31,754 nucleotides of DNA from JAGPHI01 sp036641735 (GCA_036641735.1 JAVWEG010000019.1:1-31754), one strand, 5' to 3'; shown: positions 16,848-24,747, counted from the stretch's first letter. The notes: generated from the sequence alone by a model not told the origin. Program-made: numbers and translations.

Positions 16848-16880
16848 CTTAAGGGGTATCTTTTTGTGTGAGGAGGAATC

Positions 16881-17093
16881 ATGTACAGATTTGCGGCTGC
16901 GGCTGCCGCTTGTCTGTATTTACTATTATATACAAGCTTTAAGTCAGTATTGTTAAAAGCGTGTGAACAATTTGTAAACTGTTTTGAGATATGCCAAAGA
17001 AACAGCAAAATCTTTGTGCTAGTCAATAGAAACAAAAATCAATCGATTTTGTTGAGAATACTATATGCTTGTGCTACAATTATTATCGTATAA
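16881..17093 (+). CDS. Possible small membrane protein or leader peptide, 70 aa
   Basis: A 70-codon frame with an excellent AGGAGG ribosome binding site ending 5 bases before its ATG. The product has a hydrophobic, alanine-rich N-terminus (RFAAAAAACLYLLLY), a charged middle (CQRNSKIFVLVNRNKNQ) and a hydrophobic C-terminus (ILYACATIIIV), so it could span the membrane once or twice. I recognise no family. It ends 24 bases before the dehydrogenase start, but the best promoter of that operon (17052-17080) lies inside its 3' end. That argues it is separate from the operon, or a regulatory leader, or not translated at all. Confidence 0.4.
   Translation: MYRFAAAAAACLYLLLYTSFKSVLLKACEQFVNCFEICQRNSKIFVLVNRNKNQSILLRILYACATIIIV
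17052..17080 (+). promoter_or_regulatory. Promoter of the dehydrogenase operon
   Basis: TTGAGA (17052-17057), a 17-base spacer, TACAAT (17075-17080). The expected start near 17087 leaves about 30 bases to the TTG start codon. An 8-base palindrome AATCGATT (17041-17048) lies just upstream of the -35 box. Confidence 0.55.
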
Positions 17094-17117
17094 ATAAGAA
17101 GAAAGGTGGAATACAAG

Positions 17118-18095
17118 TTGAATGAGCAAATAATTATTTGCGATTGCGACCATAGCGACGTAGATACCGAAAAATCGGTGTTTGAAAAAGCCGATTTATC
17201 ATTTCGCTGGCACCATTGTACTTCGCAAAGCGAGGTAATAGAACAATGCAAAGGTGCAAAGGTTTTTTTAAACCAATATGTACATATGGACGAAAAGATT
17301 TTTGCGGAAATACCATCGTTAAAGTGCATAATAAGATACGGTGTAGGCGTGGACAATGTAAACTTGCAGCACGCAGATAAATATGGAGTACAAGTTTGCA
17401 ATGTTCCGGATTATGGCACTAACGAAGTAGCGGATCAAGCGCTTGCTCTAATGATGAGCCTTGTGCGCAAAACATATTTAGTAAACAAACGTATTCGCGA
17501 TGGAATATGGGACTACAGGGAAGCTATTCCCGTATATCGTAACGCGGAAGCTACAGTAGGCATAATAGGGCTTGGCAGGATAGGCTCTGCATTTGCAAAA
17601 CGGGCGCAGGCGCTTGGCAGCCGCATTATAGCTTATGATATTGATGCGAATAATAAAGAGAGAAGCTTTCCCGATTTTGTGCAAATGGTATCGCTAAAAG
17701 AAGTGCTTCAAGAAAGCGATATTGTATCGATACATTGCTCATTAAACGAGCAATCACGAAATATGATTTGTACAAATGAGCTTAAAATGATGAAAAGCTC
17801 GGCTTATCTCATCAATGTAGCGCGCGGAGGCATAATAAATGAACAAGATTTAGACATAGCGCTCACGCAAGGCATTATAGCAGGTGCAGGGCTGGATGTG
17901 GTAAAGGATGAGCGTTTACAAGCGGACAATCCACTTTTAAAGCACGATAATTTTCTTGTGTCTCCGCATATGGCTTGGTATTCTATGCAATCGGCAATAG
18001 AGCTAAATCGTAAGGCGGCACAGGAAGCAGTAAGATTTATAAAGGGAGAGCCTTTACATTATCCTATAAATAATTTAAAACAAAAGGAGCAATAA
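17118..18095 (+). CDS. D-2-hydroxyacid dehydrogenase (NAD-dependent)
   Basis: A 325-aa member of the D-isomer 2-hydroxyacid dehydrogenase family, which reduces 2-keto acids such as glyoxylate, hydroxypyruvate or 2-ketogluconate. The NAD-binding motif is VGIIGLGRIGSAFAKRA; the catalytic residues appear in INVARGG (Arg), GLDVVKDE (Glu) and SPHMAWYS (His). The DYGTNEVADQALALMMSL segment resembles the C-terminal-binding-protein subgroup. The frame opens at GTG 17106, but TTG 17118 has AAAGGTGG 8 bases upstream and is the better start. It is the first gene of a three-dehydrogenase operon. The substrate is inferred only as a keto acid of a sugar pathway. Confidence 0.88.
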   Translation: MNEQIIICDCDHSDVDTEKSVFEKADLSFRWHHCTSQSEVIEQCKGAKVFLNQYVHMDEKIFAEIPSLKCIIRYGVGVDNVNLQHADKYGVQVCNVPDYGTNEVADQALALMMSLVRKTYLVNKRIRDGIWDYREAIPVYRNAEATVGIIGLGRIGSAFAKRAQALGSRIIAYDIDANNKERSFPDFVQMVSLKEVLQESDIVSIHCSLNEQSRNMICTNELKMMKSSAYLINVARGGIINEQDLDIALTQGIIAGAGLDVVKDERLQADNPLLKHDNFLVSPHMAWYSMQSAIELNRKAAQEAVRFIKGEPLHYPINNLKQKEQ

Positions 18096-18096
18096 A

Positions 18097-19098
18097 ATGA
18101 AAGCTATTGTTTATGAAGGCGCAAATACTATTGAGGTAAAAGATATCGCAGAGCCTGTGCATAAAGACGGCTATGCGATAATAAAGGTTTTGTATGCAGG
18201 CATATGCGGCACAGACCTTAATATTTACGCAGGCGGACATCCGCGAGCCAAAGCTCCGCTTGTGCCGGGACACGAGTTTTCGGGCGTTTTACAAGAGGAT
18301 TTGCCAAATATAAAAAAAGGCACGCGCGTTACCGCATATCCCCTATTATCTTGCGGACATTGCGAGCCGTGCCGTACAGGCAATGCACACGTTTGCAATA
18401 CATTAGGGCTGCTTGGGATAGATTGCGACGGAGGCTTTGCAGAATATGTGTCTTGCCCTGTTGACACTATTGTGCCGCTGCCCGGCGATGTTTGTGATGA
18501 AATGGGCGCATTTGTAGAGCCGATAGCAGTTACCGTACACGCATTACGCGAAACGGGATTTGTGTCGGGAGATAACGCTATTGTTATCGGTGCAGGTACT
18601 ATTGGCACAGCCACGGCAATTACTCTGCGCAAATTTGGCGCAAGTGAGGTAATTGTGGCGGAAACAGACGAAGCGCGCGCGGCTATTGCCAAAGAGCTTG
18701 GTTTTACAGTGGTAAATCCATTGCAAACAGATTTATCGGTATTTGGTAAAGAGCATTGCAAAGCAGGCGGTTTTGATTGGGTGTACGATTGCGCAGGAGT
18801 ACAGGCAGTAGCCGATGTTCTACTCGATCTTGTAAAGGTGCGCGGACATATTGTAATAATTGCATCTTACAAAAAGCCGGCGGCATTGCCTTTATTTAAG
18901 GGAATGATGAAAGAAACGGATTTTCGCTTTTGTAGGGTGTATCGCAAAAAAGATTTTGAAATAGCTGCCGCTTTAGCACAGGATGTAGATTACAAAAAGA
19001 TTATCACGAATATTTTACCTGCAAACGAAGCGCAAAAGGGCTTTGATTTACTAAATACCAAAGGCACGGGTGCTGTGAAAGTAATGTTTGAATTTTAA
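18097..19098 (+). CDS. Zinc-dependent MDR alcohol/polyol dehydrogenase (L-idonate/sorbitol type)
   Basis: A 333-aa medium-chain dehydrogenase. Catalytic zinc ligands are Cys37 (GICGTD) and His59-Glu60 (PGHE). Structural zinc cysteines are 86, 89, 92 and 100 in SCGHCEPCRTGNAHVC. The nucleotide-binding motif VIGAGTIGTATAI sits near residues 164-176. The set resembles L-idonate 5-dehydrogenase, sorbitol dehydrogenase and threonine dehydrogenase relatives, which oxidise a secondary alcohol of a polyol or sugar acid. It begins 1 base after the upstream stop behind AAAGGAG. With the KduD-like SDR next to it, L-idonate or ketogluconate interconversion is the best guess. Confidence 0.88.
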   Translation: MKAIVYEGANTIEVKDIAEPVHKDGYAIIKVLYAGICGTDLNIYAGGHPRAKAPLVPGHEFSGVLQEDLPNIKKGTRVTAYPLLSCGHCEPCRTGNAHVCNTLGLLGIDCDGGFAEYVSCPVDTIVPLPGDVCDEMGAFVEPIAVTVHALRETGFVSGDNAIVIGAGTIGTATAITLRKFGASEVIVAETDEARAAIAKELGFTVVNPLQTDLSVFGKEHCKAGGFDWVYDCAGVQAVADVLLDLVKVRGHIVIIASYKKPAALPLFKGMMKETDFRFCRVYRKKDFEIAAALAQDVDYKKIITNILPANEAQKGFDLLNTKGTGAVKVMFEF

Positions 19099-19118
19099 TT
19101 AAATTAAGGAGAAAAATA

Positions 19119-19880
19119 ATGCTTGATATGTTTAGCTTAGAGGGAAAAACAGCCATTGTTACAGGCGGAAACAGAGGGCTTGGCAATGGAATGGCACACG
19201 CATTGTGTGAAGCGGGCGCCGAAATAGTAATATTTGCATCGAGCGACAGCGTATTTGATGCAGCAAAAGCGCTACAGGAAGAAGGATATAAAGCAAGCGG
19301 AATGAAAGTGGATTTGTCAAACCGTGCAGAGGTGGAAAAGGTGTTTGCCTCGGCATTGGAAGCTTTGGGCGGCAGGCTTGATATTTTGGTGAATAACGCA
19401 GGTACACAGCGGCGCAATCCCGTTGAAGATTTCACTTTTGAAGATTGGGATACAGTGCTACAGGTTAATCTTTCCAGTGTGTTTCAGATGTGCCAGCTTG
19501 CAGGGCGCATAATGCTAAAGCAAGGTAAAGGCAAAATAATAAATGTGGCATCAATGCTAAGCTTTTTTGGCGGATTTACCGTGGCGGCATACGCGGCAAG
19601 TAAGGGCGGTGTAGCGCAGCTTACGAAAGCTCTTACTAACGAATGGGCAGGTAAAGGCATTAATATAAACGCGATTGCTCCTGGCTATATGGACACAGAA
19701 ATGAATACAAAGCTTATAGAGGATAAAGGAAGAAATGCAGAAATTTCCGCGCGAATACCTATGCACAGATGGGGTACGAGCGATGATATGAAGGGAATTA
19801 CGATTTTCTTGGCAAGCGAAGCTTCCAATTACCTTTCGGGCGCTATTATTCCCGTAGACGGCGGATATTTAGTAAAATAA
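19119..19880 (+). CDS. KduD/gluconate 5-dehydrogenase-like SDR
   Basis: A 253-aa short-chain dehydrogenase. The cofactor motif is TGGNRGLGNGMA, followed by NNAGTQRR, the catalytic Ser in NVASMLSFFGG and Tyr-x-x-x-Lys in YAASK. The stretches SMLSFFGG, ANEW-like TNEWAGKGININAIAPGYM and RIPMHRWGTSDDMKG closely follow KduD (2-dehydro-3-deoxygluconate 5-dehydrogenase) and IdnO. AAGGAG precedes the ATG. It is the last gene of the operon and is followed at once by a strong terminator. Neither a sugar-acid transporter nor a dehydratase is encoded nearby. Confidence 0.88.
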   Translation: MLDMFSLEGKTAIVTGGNRGLGNGMAHALCEAGAEIVIFASSDSVFDAAKALQEEGYKASGMKVDLSNRAEVEKVFASALEALGGRLDILVNNAGTQRRNPVEDFTFEDWDTVLQVNLSSVFQMCQLAGRIMLKQGKGKIINVASMLSFFGGFTVAAYAASKGGVAQLTKALTNEWAGKGININAIAPGYMDTEMNTKLIEDKGRNAEISARIPMHRWGTSDDMKGITIFLASEASNYLSGAIIPVDGGYLVK

Positions 19881-19883
19881 AAG

Positions 19884-19928
19884 ACGGTGTTCTTATTGCT
19901 CTAAAATAAAGAGCAATAAGAACACCGT
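19884..19928 (+). terminator. Strong bidirectional terminator
   Basis: A perfect 19-bp stem (19884-19902 with 19910-19928) and a 7-base AT loop. TTAATTTTA follows on the plus strand, and a T-rich CTTTTATTTTA follows on the minus strand. It sits between the convergent SDR gene and the minus-strand NERD-like gene, and can serve both. Confidence 0.9.
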
Positions 19929-19995
19929 TTAATTTTAAATAAAGCTTTTGTTTTGCGATGAGACTTGTTATAATAAACAAATAGGTATAATCTTA

Positions 19996-20607
19996 TTAAT
20001 TAGATGCAATTATCCATTTTTCTATAGAGGATTTCACATTGGCGATATCAATGCCTTTATCTTGCTCAAATTTATCCTTTTGCAGATAAGCTTTAAAATC
20101 TTTCAAAGTGAAATGTCCTGTGGTGCGCGGTAAAGCAAGCGTTGCTTTTTTGTTTGAACACACACAAATCACCTCTACAGGCACACTTTTCAGCCCTGCT
20201 ACAAATAAAGTGTCGCGTATCAGCCTTGCATCGGTTTGTGCTACAAGCAGAGGATTATCAAATGAAATGCGCTTGTCTTTTGCCACTTGCAGCCACATTG
20301 CATCACCGGCACTGCCATATATTTCTCCGCCAAGTCCTATGCACTTTACGCCAAGCACACCAAAATAGCCTACAACAATAAAATCAATATCTGCAAACTT
20401 GCCGTCTTTTGCCAGCATTGCAGGAGAAATTACTGTAAACTGTCTCAGCTTTGCAAAGCGTGTAGCTATTGCAAGCGGAGCAGATGCCTTGTTTTTTAGG
20501 TCTTGCGTAGATGCCTTTGCGCGCTTATATAGTGTGTATATCAAGTATACTACACCAAAAACTATTGCGACCACTGTCACAGTAACCAATACAAATATCC
20601 AGTTCAA
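19996..20607 (-). CDS. Membrane-anchored NERD-like domain protein
   Basis: A 203-aa protein with one N-terminal membrane helix (WIFVLVTVTVVAIVFGVVYLIYTLY) and a cytoplasmic domain. Residues ~70-110 resemble the nuclease-related NERD domain: ADIDFIVVGYFGVLGVKC, then GEIYG and a Trp. The usual catalytic Glu of the IExK motif is replaced (LGVKC), so nuclease activity is doubtful. The TTG start is chosen because GGGAGG lies 8 bases upstream on the minus strand and no better ATG is available. It has its own promoter at 20639-20667. The NERD call rests on by-eye similarity. Confidence 0.65.
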   Translation of the reverse strand: MNWIFVLVTVTVVAIVFGVVYLIYTLYKRAKASTQDLKNKASAPLAIATRFAKLRQFTVISPAMLAKDGKFADIDFIVVGYFGVLGVKCIGLGGEIYGSAGDAMWLQVAKDKRISFDNPLLVAQTDARLIRDTLFVAGLKSVPVEVICVCSNKKATLALPRTTGHFTLKDFKAYLQKDKFEQDKGIDIANVKSSIEKWIIASN

Positions 20608-20638
20608 TACAATTGCCTCCCAAATCTACTTCTCTTGT

Positions 20639-20667
20639 ATTATAGCAAAGAAAAGTGCTAAACTCAA
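20639..20667 (-). promoter_or_regulatory. Promoter of the NERD-like gene
   Basis: On the minus strand: TTGAGT (20667-20662), a 17-base spacer, TATAAT (20644-20639). It lies about 32 bases upstream of the TTG start. Confidence 0.7.
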
Positions 20668-20737
20668 TTAAAGTAGAGAAAATAAAAGTAAATTTATTTT
20701 GAACAAAACACAAAAAAGCGAAAGTGAGCATAAAACA

Positions 20738-21151
20738 ATGAAAAAAGAAAAGTCCTGCGGTGCTATATGCTATCAAAAATCCGATGATAAAATAGAAATA
20801 TTGCTGATAAAGCATCGTTATGGCGGACATTGGTCATTCCCTAAAGGCCACGTAGAAAAAGGCGAGGACGAAGAAACTACGGCTATGCGCGAGGTGCGTG
20901 AGGAATCGGGCGCGAAAATAAAAATTTTGGACGGATATCGTGAAATCAACACTTATTCACCGTCTAAAGGTGCGATAAAGGATGTAATAATATTTGTAGC
21001 ACAAATAATAGGCGGACGGCTTTTGCCTCAGCCTGAAGAAGTGAGCGAGGTGGCAATGCTTAGCTACGATGCGGCTTTAGAGCGTCTCACGTTTGAAACC
21101 GATCGCCTTATGCTTGCGAAAGCAAAGCAAATGATATTTGATGTTATTTAA
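20738..21151 (+). CDS. Nudix hydrolase (MutT/Ap4A-hydrolase-like)
   Basis: A 137-aa Nudix protein from the ATG at 20738. The frame extends to a TTG at 20699, but the 13 extra residues are hydrophilic and unlike the family. The Nudix box is complete at residues 37-59: G37, E43, R51-E52 and E54-E55 as REVREESG. KSCGAICYQ at the N-terminus and SFPKGHVEKGE are typical of diadenosine-tetraphosphate-type hydrolases of Bacillota. It hydrolyses a nucleoside diphosphate linked to another moiety; the exact substrate is not set. Its ribosome binding site is weak (AAAGTGAG). It converges on the FUSC-type gene with 5 bases between stops. Confidence 0.9.
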   Translation: MKKEKSCGAICYQKSDDKIEILLIKHRYGGHWSFPKGHVEKGEDEETTAMREVREESGAKIKILDGYREINTYSPSKGAIKDVIIFVAQIIGGRLLPQPEEVSEVAMLSYDAALERLTFETDRLMLAKAKQMIFDVI

Positions 21152-21156
21152 GAGAT

Positions 21157-21735
21157 TTATTTTTTAAAAGTAATTTCGCCTGTGTGGCGCGGCAGCTTTA
21201 TATGTATCCAGTTTATTAATATAGACATAATTACACCAAAGCCTGTATCAAACATTCTATTAAGCGCATAAGATACATATTGATTTTCAGGTGTATTCAG
21301 CATTACAATAAAAAACACCACAGCTCCGGCACCAATAGCGCCTGAGCATTTTAAAATATGGCTTAAATAAATTAAAACCATTATGCCCACAAAAAGAAGC
21401 ACTAAATGCATAAGCTTTCGGTATGGCATTATCAAGCTGATACTGAAAAACAACATTCCGGTAAGCCCACCGATAACAGTGCCTATAAGCCGATTTCCGC
21501 CTGTTTTTATCGACGACGGCACAGAATTATCCATACCGAACACAGCGCCTATGCAGGCAAATGTAGGGTTGCGGTCAAAAAACATATAAATAATCGCACA
21601 TAAGGTTGCCGAAACGGCAGTTTTCACATTGCGCATACCGATACCGGGTATCTTGGCAATAGGCGGGTTAATGCCGTCGGCAAGCTCAGCGTGAGCAGCA
21701 GCCAAATCGGCTTTATTTTTATCTGGTTCGTTCAT
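21157..21735 (-). CDS. FUSC/aromatic-acid-exporter-type membrane protein
   Basis: A 192-aa protein with several membrane helices. After a polar N-terminus of ~28 residues, IPGIGMRNVKTAVSATLCAIIYMFFDRNPTFACIGAVF in outline and RLIGTVIGGLTGMLF match the aromatic acid exporter / FUSC family (DUF939 type). Helices continue to about residue 175. It is about the length of the membrane half only, so the soluble half of larger family members is absent. Ribosome binding site AAGGGA precedes the ATG on the minus strand. Transport substrate unknown. Confidence 0.8.
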   Translation of the reverse strand: MNEPDKNKADLAAAHAELADGINPPIAKIPGIGMRNVKTAVSATLCAIIYMFFDRNPTFACIGAVFGMDNSVPSSIKTGGNRLIGTVIGGLTGMLFFSISLIMPYRKLMHLVLLFVGIMVLIYLSHILKCSGAIGAGAVVFFIVMLNTPENQYVSYALNRMFDTGFGVIMSILINWIHIKLPRHTGEITFKK

Positions 21736-21803
21736 TTTTATCCCTTCACAGCTAATAATTATTGCATTAGCATATCATATTTTAATATTAAAATAAAGTG
21801 CAT

Positions 21804-21865
21804 AGCCAATCTTACTTTTGTCCCCATTCCCAAAAGTTAGGCTCGGATAGTGTAGCAGATTGGCT
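21804..21865. promoter_or_regulatory. Nested inverted repeats, possible structured leader
   Basis: Outer arms AGCCAATCT (21804-21812) and AGATTGGCT (21857-21865) are perfect. Inner arms ACTTTTG (21814-21820) and CAAAAGT (21831-21837) are perfect, with a 10-base loop. On the minus strand this would lie about 70 bases upstream of the FUSC-type start codon. Confidence 0.4.
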
Positions 21866-21938
21866 GCTGCGCTATTTTTTATACCGCTTGGCATTTTAGC
21901 CAGTATTCCACAGCACTTAAACAGCTAGGTTTTTATCA

Positions 21939-21967
21939 TATTATTTATTGTTGCAACAATATATAAT
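21939..21967 (+). promoter_or_regulatory. 16-base palindrome filling the spacer of a possible promoter
   Basis: TATTGTTGCAACAATA (21946-21961) is a perfect palindrome. It is followed at once by TATAAT (21962-21967), with a poor -35-like TATTAT at 21939. The layout resembles a repressor site inside a promoter. Confidence 0.35.
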
Positions 21968-22097
21968 TTTTCGGCTCGTCAAATTGTCTATTATTAAACT
22001 ATTTTTTTAATGCTTTTGTCAAAAAGAATGATTTTAAACGCTTTTTCTTGTGAAAAACCGAGAAAAAACGTTGTTCCCACATTAAAACGCTAATTTC

Positions 22098-22126
22098 TTG
22101 CTTTTATAGCGCGCAAATGCTATACT
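22098..22126 (+). promoter_or_regulatory. Promoter of the polysaccharide cluster
   Basis: TTGCTT (22098-22103), a 17-base spacer, TATACT (22121-22126). No better promoter lies before the first glycosyltransferase. Transcription from near 22133 leaves a leader of about 240 bases. Confidence 0.65.
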
Positions 22127-22371
22127 ATTTAGGAGATTTTACTTTTTTTTATTTAGTATTAATGAAAAAGAGCTGCGGTGCAGAAAAATGAGAAGGCTCG
22201 ACGACAGATGTTTTGTTATATCCGCATAGCAAGCTACAAATAAACATAGTCTGCATAAAAACCCAGTGAATGATATTAATGACAATAAACGCTTTGTTTA
22301 TTTCAAAAAGCACGAAACAAATGCAAGATAAGCGAAAGATGGCGAAAAAACGAGAGGAAAAATCCATACAT

Positions 22372-23508
22372 ATGAAAAAAATCTTGATAGTGGCTTGCTA
22401 TAGCCGTTTTGTAGTTCAATTTGAATTAAATAATGCACACATATTGCAAAATATGGGCTATGAAGTACATTATGCTTGTAATTACGAGCAAGAGGATATG
22501 TATAGCTTGGCACGGCAAATATTAGAAGATAACAACATCGTTTTACATCAAATTGATTTTGTGCGTTCGCCATACAAGCTTATCGATAACACAAAGGCAT
22601 ACAATCAGCTTAAAGCTTTAATGACACGACAGCATTTTGACGGTGTGCATTGTCATACACCGATGGCAGGGCTACTTGCACGAATGGCAGCAAAGGCTAC
22701 TAATACTAAGCCTGTAATTTATACAGCGCACGGTTTTCATTTTTATAAAGGGTGCCCATTGAAAAACAAGCTGATTTACGAAACGGCTGAACGATATATG
22801 GCGAAATATACTGATGCGCTTATTACGATTAACAAAGAGGATTTTGAGGCAGCGCAAAACTTTAAGCTGCGGGGTAAAGCGTATTACATACCGGGGGTTG
22901 GGGTGGATGTTAATGCAATTTCAAATTTGCAAGTAGACAGGACATCTAAAAGGCAAGAGCTGGGGATTGCCACGGAAGATTTTGTGGTTATTTCAGTAGG
23001 CGAGCTTAATTCAAATAAAAACCAAAAAATAATAGTACAAGCGCTTGCAAATATAGACTTAGAAACAATTCACTATATTATATGTGGAAAAGGTTCGTAT
23101 GAAAGCAAATTAAAAGAGCAAGTTACGGCATTACATCTGGAATCAAAGGTTCACTTTGTTGGGTTCAGGGAGGATGCAAAAGAATTACTGAAAATATCCG
23201 ATGCATTTGTTTTCCCGTCATTTAGAGAGGGACTTTCAGTCGCAATAATGGAAGCAATGGCAGCAGGGTTACCATGCATTGTGTCCAATATTCGTGGCAA
23301 TGTAGATTTAATTGATGAAGGAAAAGGTGGGTATTTGTGCGATCCACAAAGCAGTGACGATTTTGCAAATGTGATAAAAAAACTAGAAAGCAATAGGCAA
23401 AGTGGCATAAAAATGGGGCAGTATAATATGGAGAAAATAAAGCTTTTTGACGTTAGCAAAGTAACTGCACTTATGGAGAAAATCTATAGTGAGCAGGTGA
23501 ACAGGTGA
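22372..23508 (+). CDS. GT4-type glycosyltransferase (EpsD-like)
   Basis: A 378-aa GT-B glycosyltransferase transferring a sugar from a nucleotide donor to a lipid-linked acceptor at the inner membrane face. The N-terminal domain begins MKKILIVACYSRFVVQFE and includes DGVHCHTPMAGLLARMAA and YTAHGFHFYKG. The C-terminal donor domain has VGELNSNKN and the E-x7-E motif FREGLSVAIMEAMAAGLP. The frame stays open upstream to 22270, but only the ATG at 22372 gives a normal family N-terminus; its GAGAGG is rather far (14 bases), and ATG 22339 is an alternative. First gene of the cluster. Sugar specificity unknown. Confidence 0.9.
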   Translation: MKKILIVACYSRFVVQFELNNAHILQNMGYEVHYACNYEQEDMYSLARQILEDNNIVLHQIDFVRSPYKLIDNTKAYNQLKALMTRQHFDGVHCHTPMAGLLARMAAKATNTKPVIYTAHGFHFYKGCPLKNKLIYETAERYMAKYTDALITINKEDFEAAQNFKLRGKAYYIPGVGVDVNAISNLQVDRTSKRQELGIATEDFVVISVGELNSNKNQKIIVQALANIDLETIHYIICGKGSYESKLKEQVTALHLESKVHFVGFREDAKELLKISDAFVFPSFREGLSVAIMEAMAAGLPCIVSNIRGNVDLIDEGKGGYLCDPQSSDDFANVIKKLESNRQSGIKMGQYNMEKIKLFDVSKVTALMEKIYSEQVNR

Positions 23509-24533
23509 AAATATTACATTTATTAAAAAGCACGGACTATTCAGGGGCTGAAAATGTTGTTATCTCAATTATGCAGCACTGTACAGAAAATAATATGGTG
23601 TACGCCTCTCCAAATGGATCAATAAAGAAAATTGTACAGGAGAACAACTTAACATTTTACACGCTAAAGGCAGTGAACATCAGAAGTATCAGACAAGCCA
23701 TAAAAGAAATAAAGCCTGACATTATCCACGCTCACGATTTTAGTATGAGTACATTAGCTGCGTTTTCCACACATAAAATACCGATAATTGCTCACTTGCA
23801 CAACAATCCATTATGGTCGAAAAAAATCTGCTGCAAAACAATGTTGTTCTTGATGAGTGTTCATAGAATAGCAAAAATTATAACAGTATCACCGGCTGTT
23901 GAAGAAGATTTTATTTTTTCGCAAATCTTTGCTTCTAAAATTATAGTGCTGGGCAATGTTGTGGATACTGATAAAGTTAGGAAAAAAGCGGAAGAAGAGT
24001 GCGAAACAGAGCAATCGGATATTATTTTTATTGGGCGATTAACGCAGCAAAAACAACCGCTTTTATTTTGTCAAATTATTAAAGAAATACAAAAGAAAAT
24101 ACCAAAGATAAAAGCAATAATGATTGGAGAGGGTGATTTAAAAACCGAAACAGAAAAATATGTTTTAGAAAACAATTTAAGTGAAAACATTAAGCTGCTC
24201 GGGTTTAAAGAAAACCCATATGTTTATCTAAAAAATAGTAAATTTTTAATAATGCCTTCGGCGTGGGAAGGGTTTGGACTGGTTGCAATTGAAGCACTTT
24301 GTCTTGGAAAGCCGGTGATATGCAGTGGTGCCGGTGGTCTAATCAATATTATTGACAGCACTTGTGGAGCGGTGTGCAAAAGCACCAATGAGTATGTGGA
24401 AATGGTGTTACAAATGATATACCAATCTAGCGCATATAAAAGAGCGAGCGATGCAGCCATAGTAAAAGCCAAAGAATTTTGCGATTGGGATGGTTATATC
24501 GAAAAGCTTTTAAATATTTACAATAATGTTTAA
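23505..24533 (+). CDS. GT4-type glycosyltransferase
   Basis: A 342-aa GT-B enzyme. The N-terminus is MKILHLLKSTDYSGAENVV, and the donor domain has IIFIGRLTQQKQP and the E-x7-E motif AWEGFGLVAIEALCLGKPV. It begins with GTG overlapping the upstream stop by 4 bases (GTGA), so it is translationally coupled to the first glycosyltransferase gene. It acts in assembling the same surface glycan. Acceptor and sugar unknown. Confidence 0.9.
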   Translation: MKILHLLKSTDYSGAENVVISIMQHCTENNMVYASPNGSIKKIVQENNLTFYTLKAVNIRSIRQAIKEIKPDIIHAHDFSMSTLAAFSTHKIPIIAHLHNNPLWSKKICCKTMLFLMSVHRIAKIITVSPAVEEDFIFSQIFASKIIVLGNVVDTDKVRKKAEEECETEQSDIIFIGRLTQQKQPLLFCQIIKEIQKKIPKIKAIMIGEGDLKTETEKYVLENNLSENIKLLGFKENPYVYLKNSKFLIMPSAWEGFGLVAIEALCLGKPVICSGAGGLINIIDSTCGAVCKSTNEYVEMVLQMIYQSSAYKRASDAAIVKAKEFCDWDGYIEKLLNIYNNV

Positions 24534-24565
24534 AGCAACCTATCCATACTATATTGTTCTTGTTG

Positions 24566-24600
24566 AAAAAACTATTATACACTAGCAGAGTGTGATATAG
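24566..24600 (-). terminator. Minus-strand terminator-like hairpin between two plus-strand genes
   Basis: Arms 24572-24583 and 24589-24600 (10 of 12 positions pair, counting one wobble; 5-base loop). On the minus strand TTTTTT (24571-24566) follows directly. No T-run follows on the plus strand. A minus-strand frame ends with TAG at 24582-24584, inside the hairpin. Confidence 0.4.
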
Positions 24601-24747
24601 CAACCAACAACACTCAAATTATCCGTTTCGCAAAAAGCTATTTTAATATGACATGGCTTTACGGATGTTTTTATCCATTCAGATTTCAATATGCCAATAA
24701 AGATTTTAAAAATATTACAAGGTATCAAAAAATAAGGGAGCAAAATA

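Larger units (their letters stand above)
16290..16880. other. Gene-poor interval between the lipoprotein and the possible small ORF
   Basis: No convincing long gene on either strand. It contains the hairpin repeat (16367-16690), an AT-rich stretch (16690-16760), a possible promoter at 16766 and a stem-loop at 16818. A 60-codon frame at 16587-16769 runs through the repeats and looks spurious. Confidence 0.7.
21736..22371. other. Long regulatory interval between the FUSC-type gene and the polysaccharide cluster
   Basis: 636 bases without a convincing gene. It holds nested inverted repeats (21804-21865), a 16-base palindrome in a possible promoter (21946-21961), the strong promoter at 22098-22126 and an approximately 240-base leader. 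Only very short frames occur, for example 9 codons from 22163. Confidence 0.7.

Noticed and set aside
21804..21880. A 6S RNA or other known non-coding RNA
   Set aside because: The nested repeats are short, and I could not match any known RNA architecture by eye.
22270..22371. An N-terminal extension of the first glycosyltransferase
   Set aside because: The 34 extra residues are highly basic with no family match and weak start signals. The family N-terminus begins at 22372.
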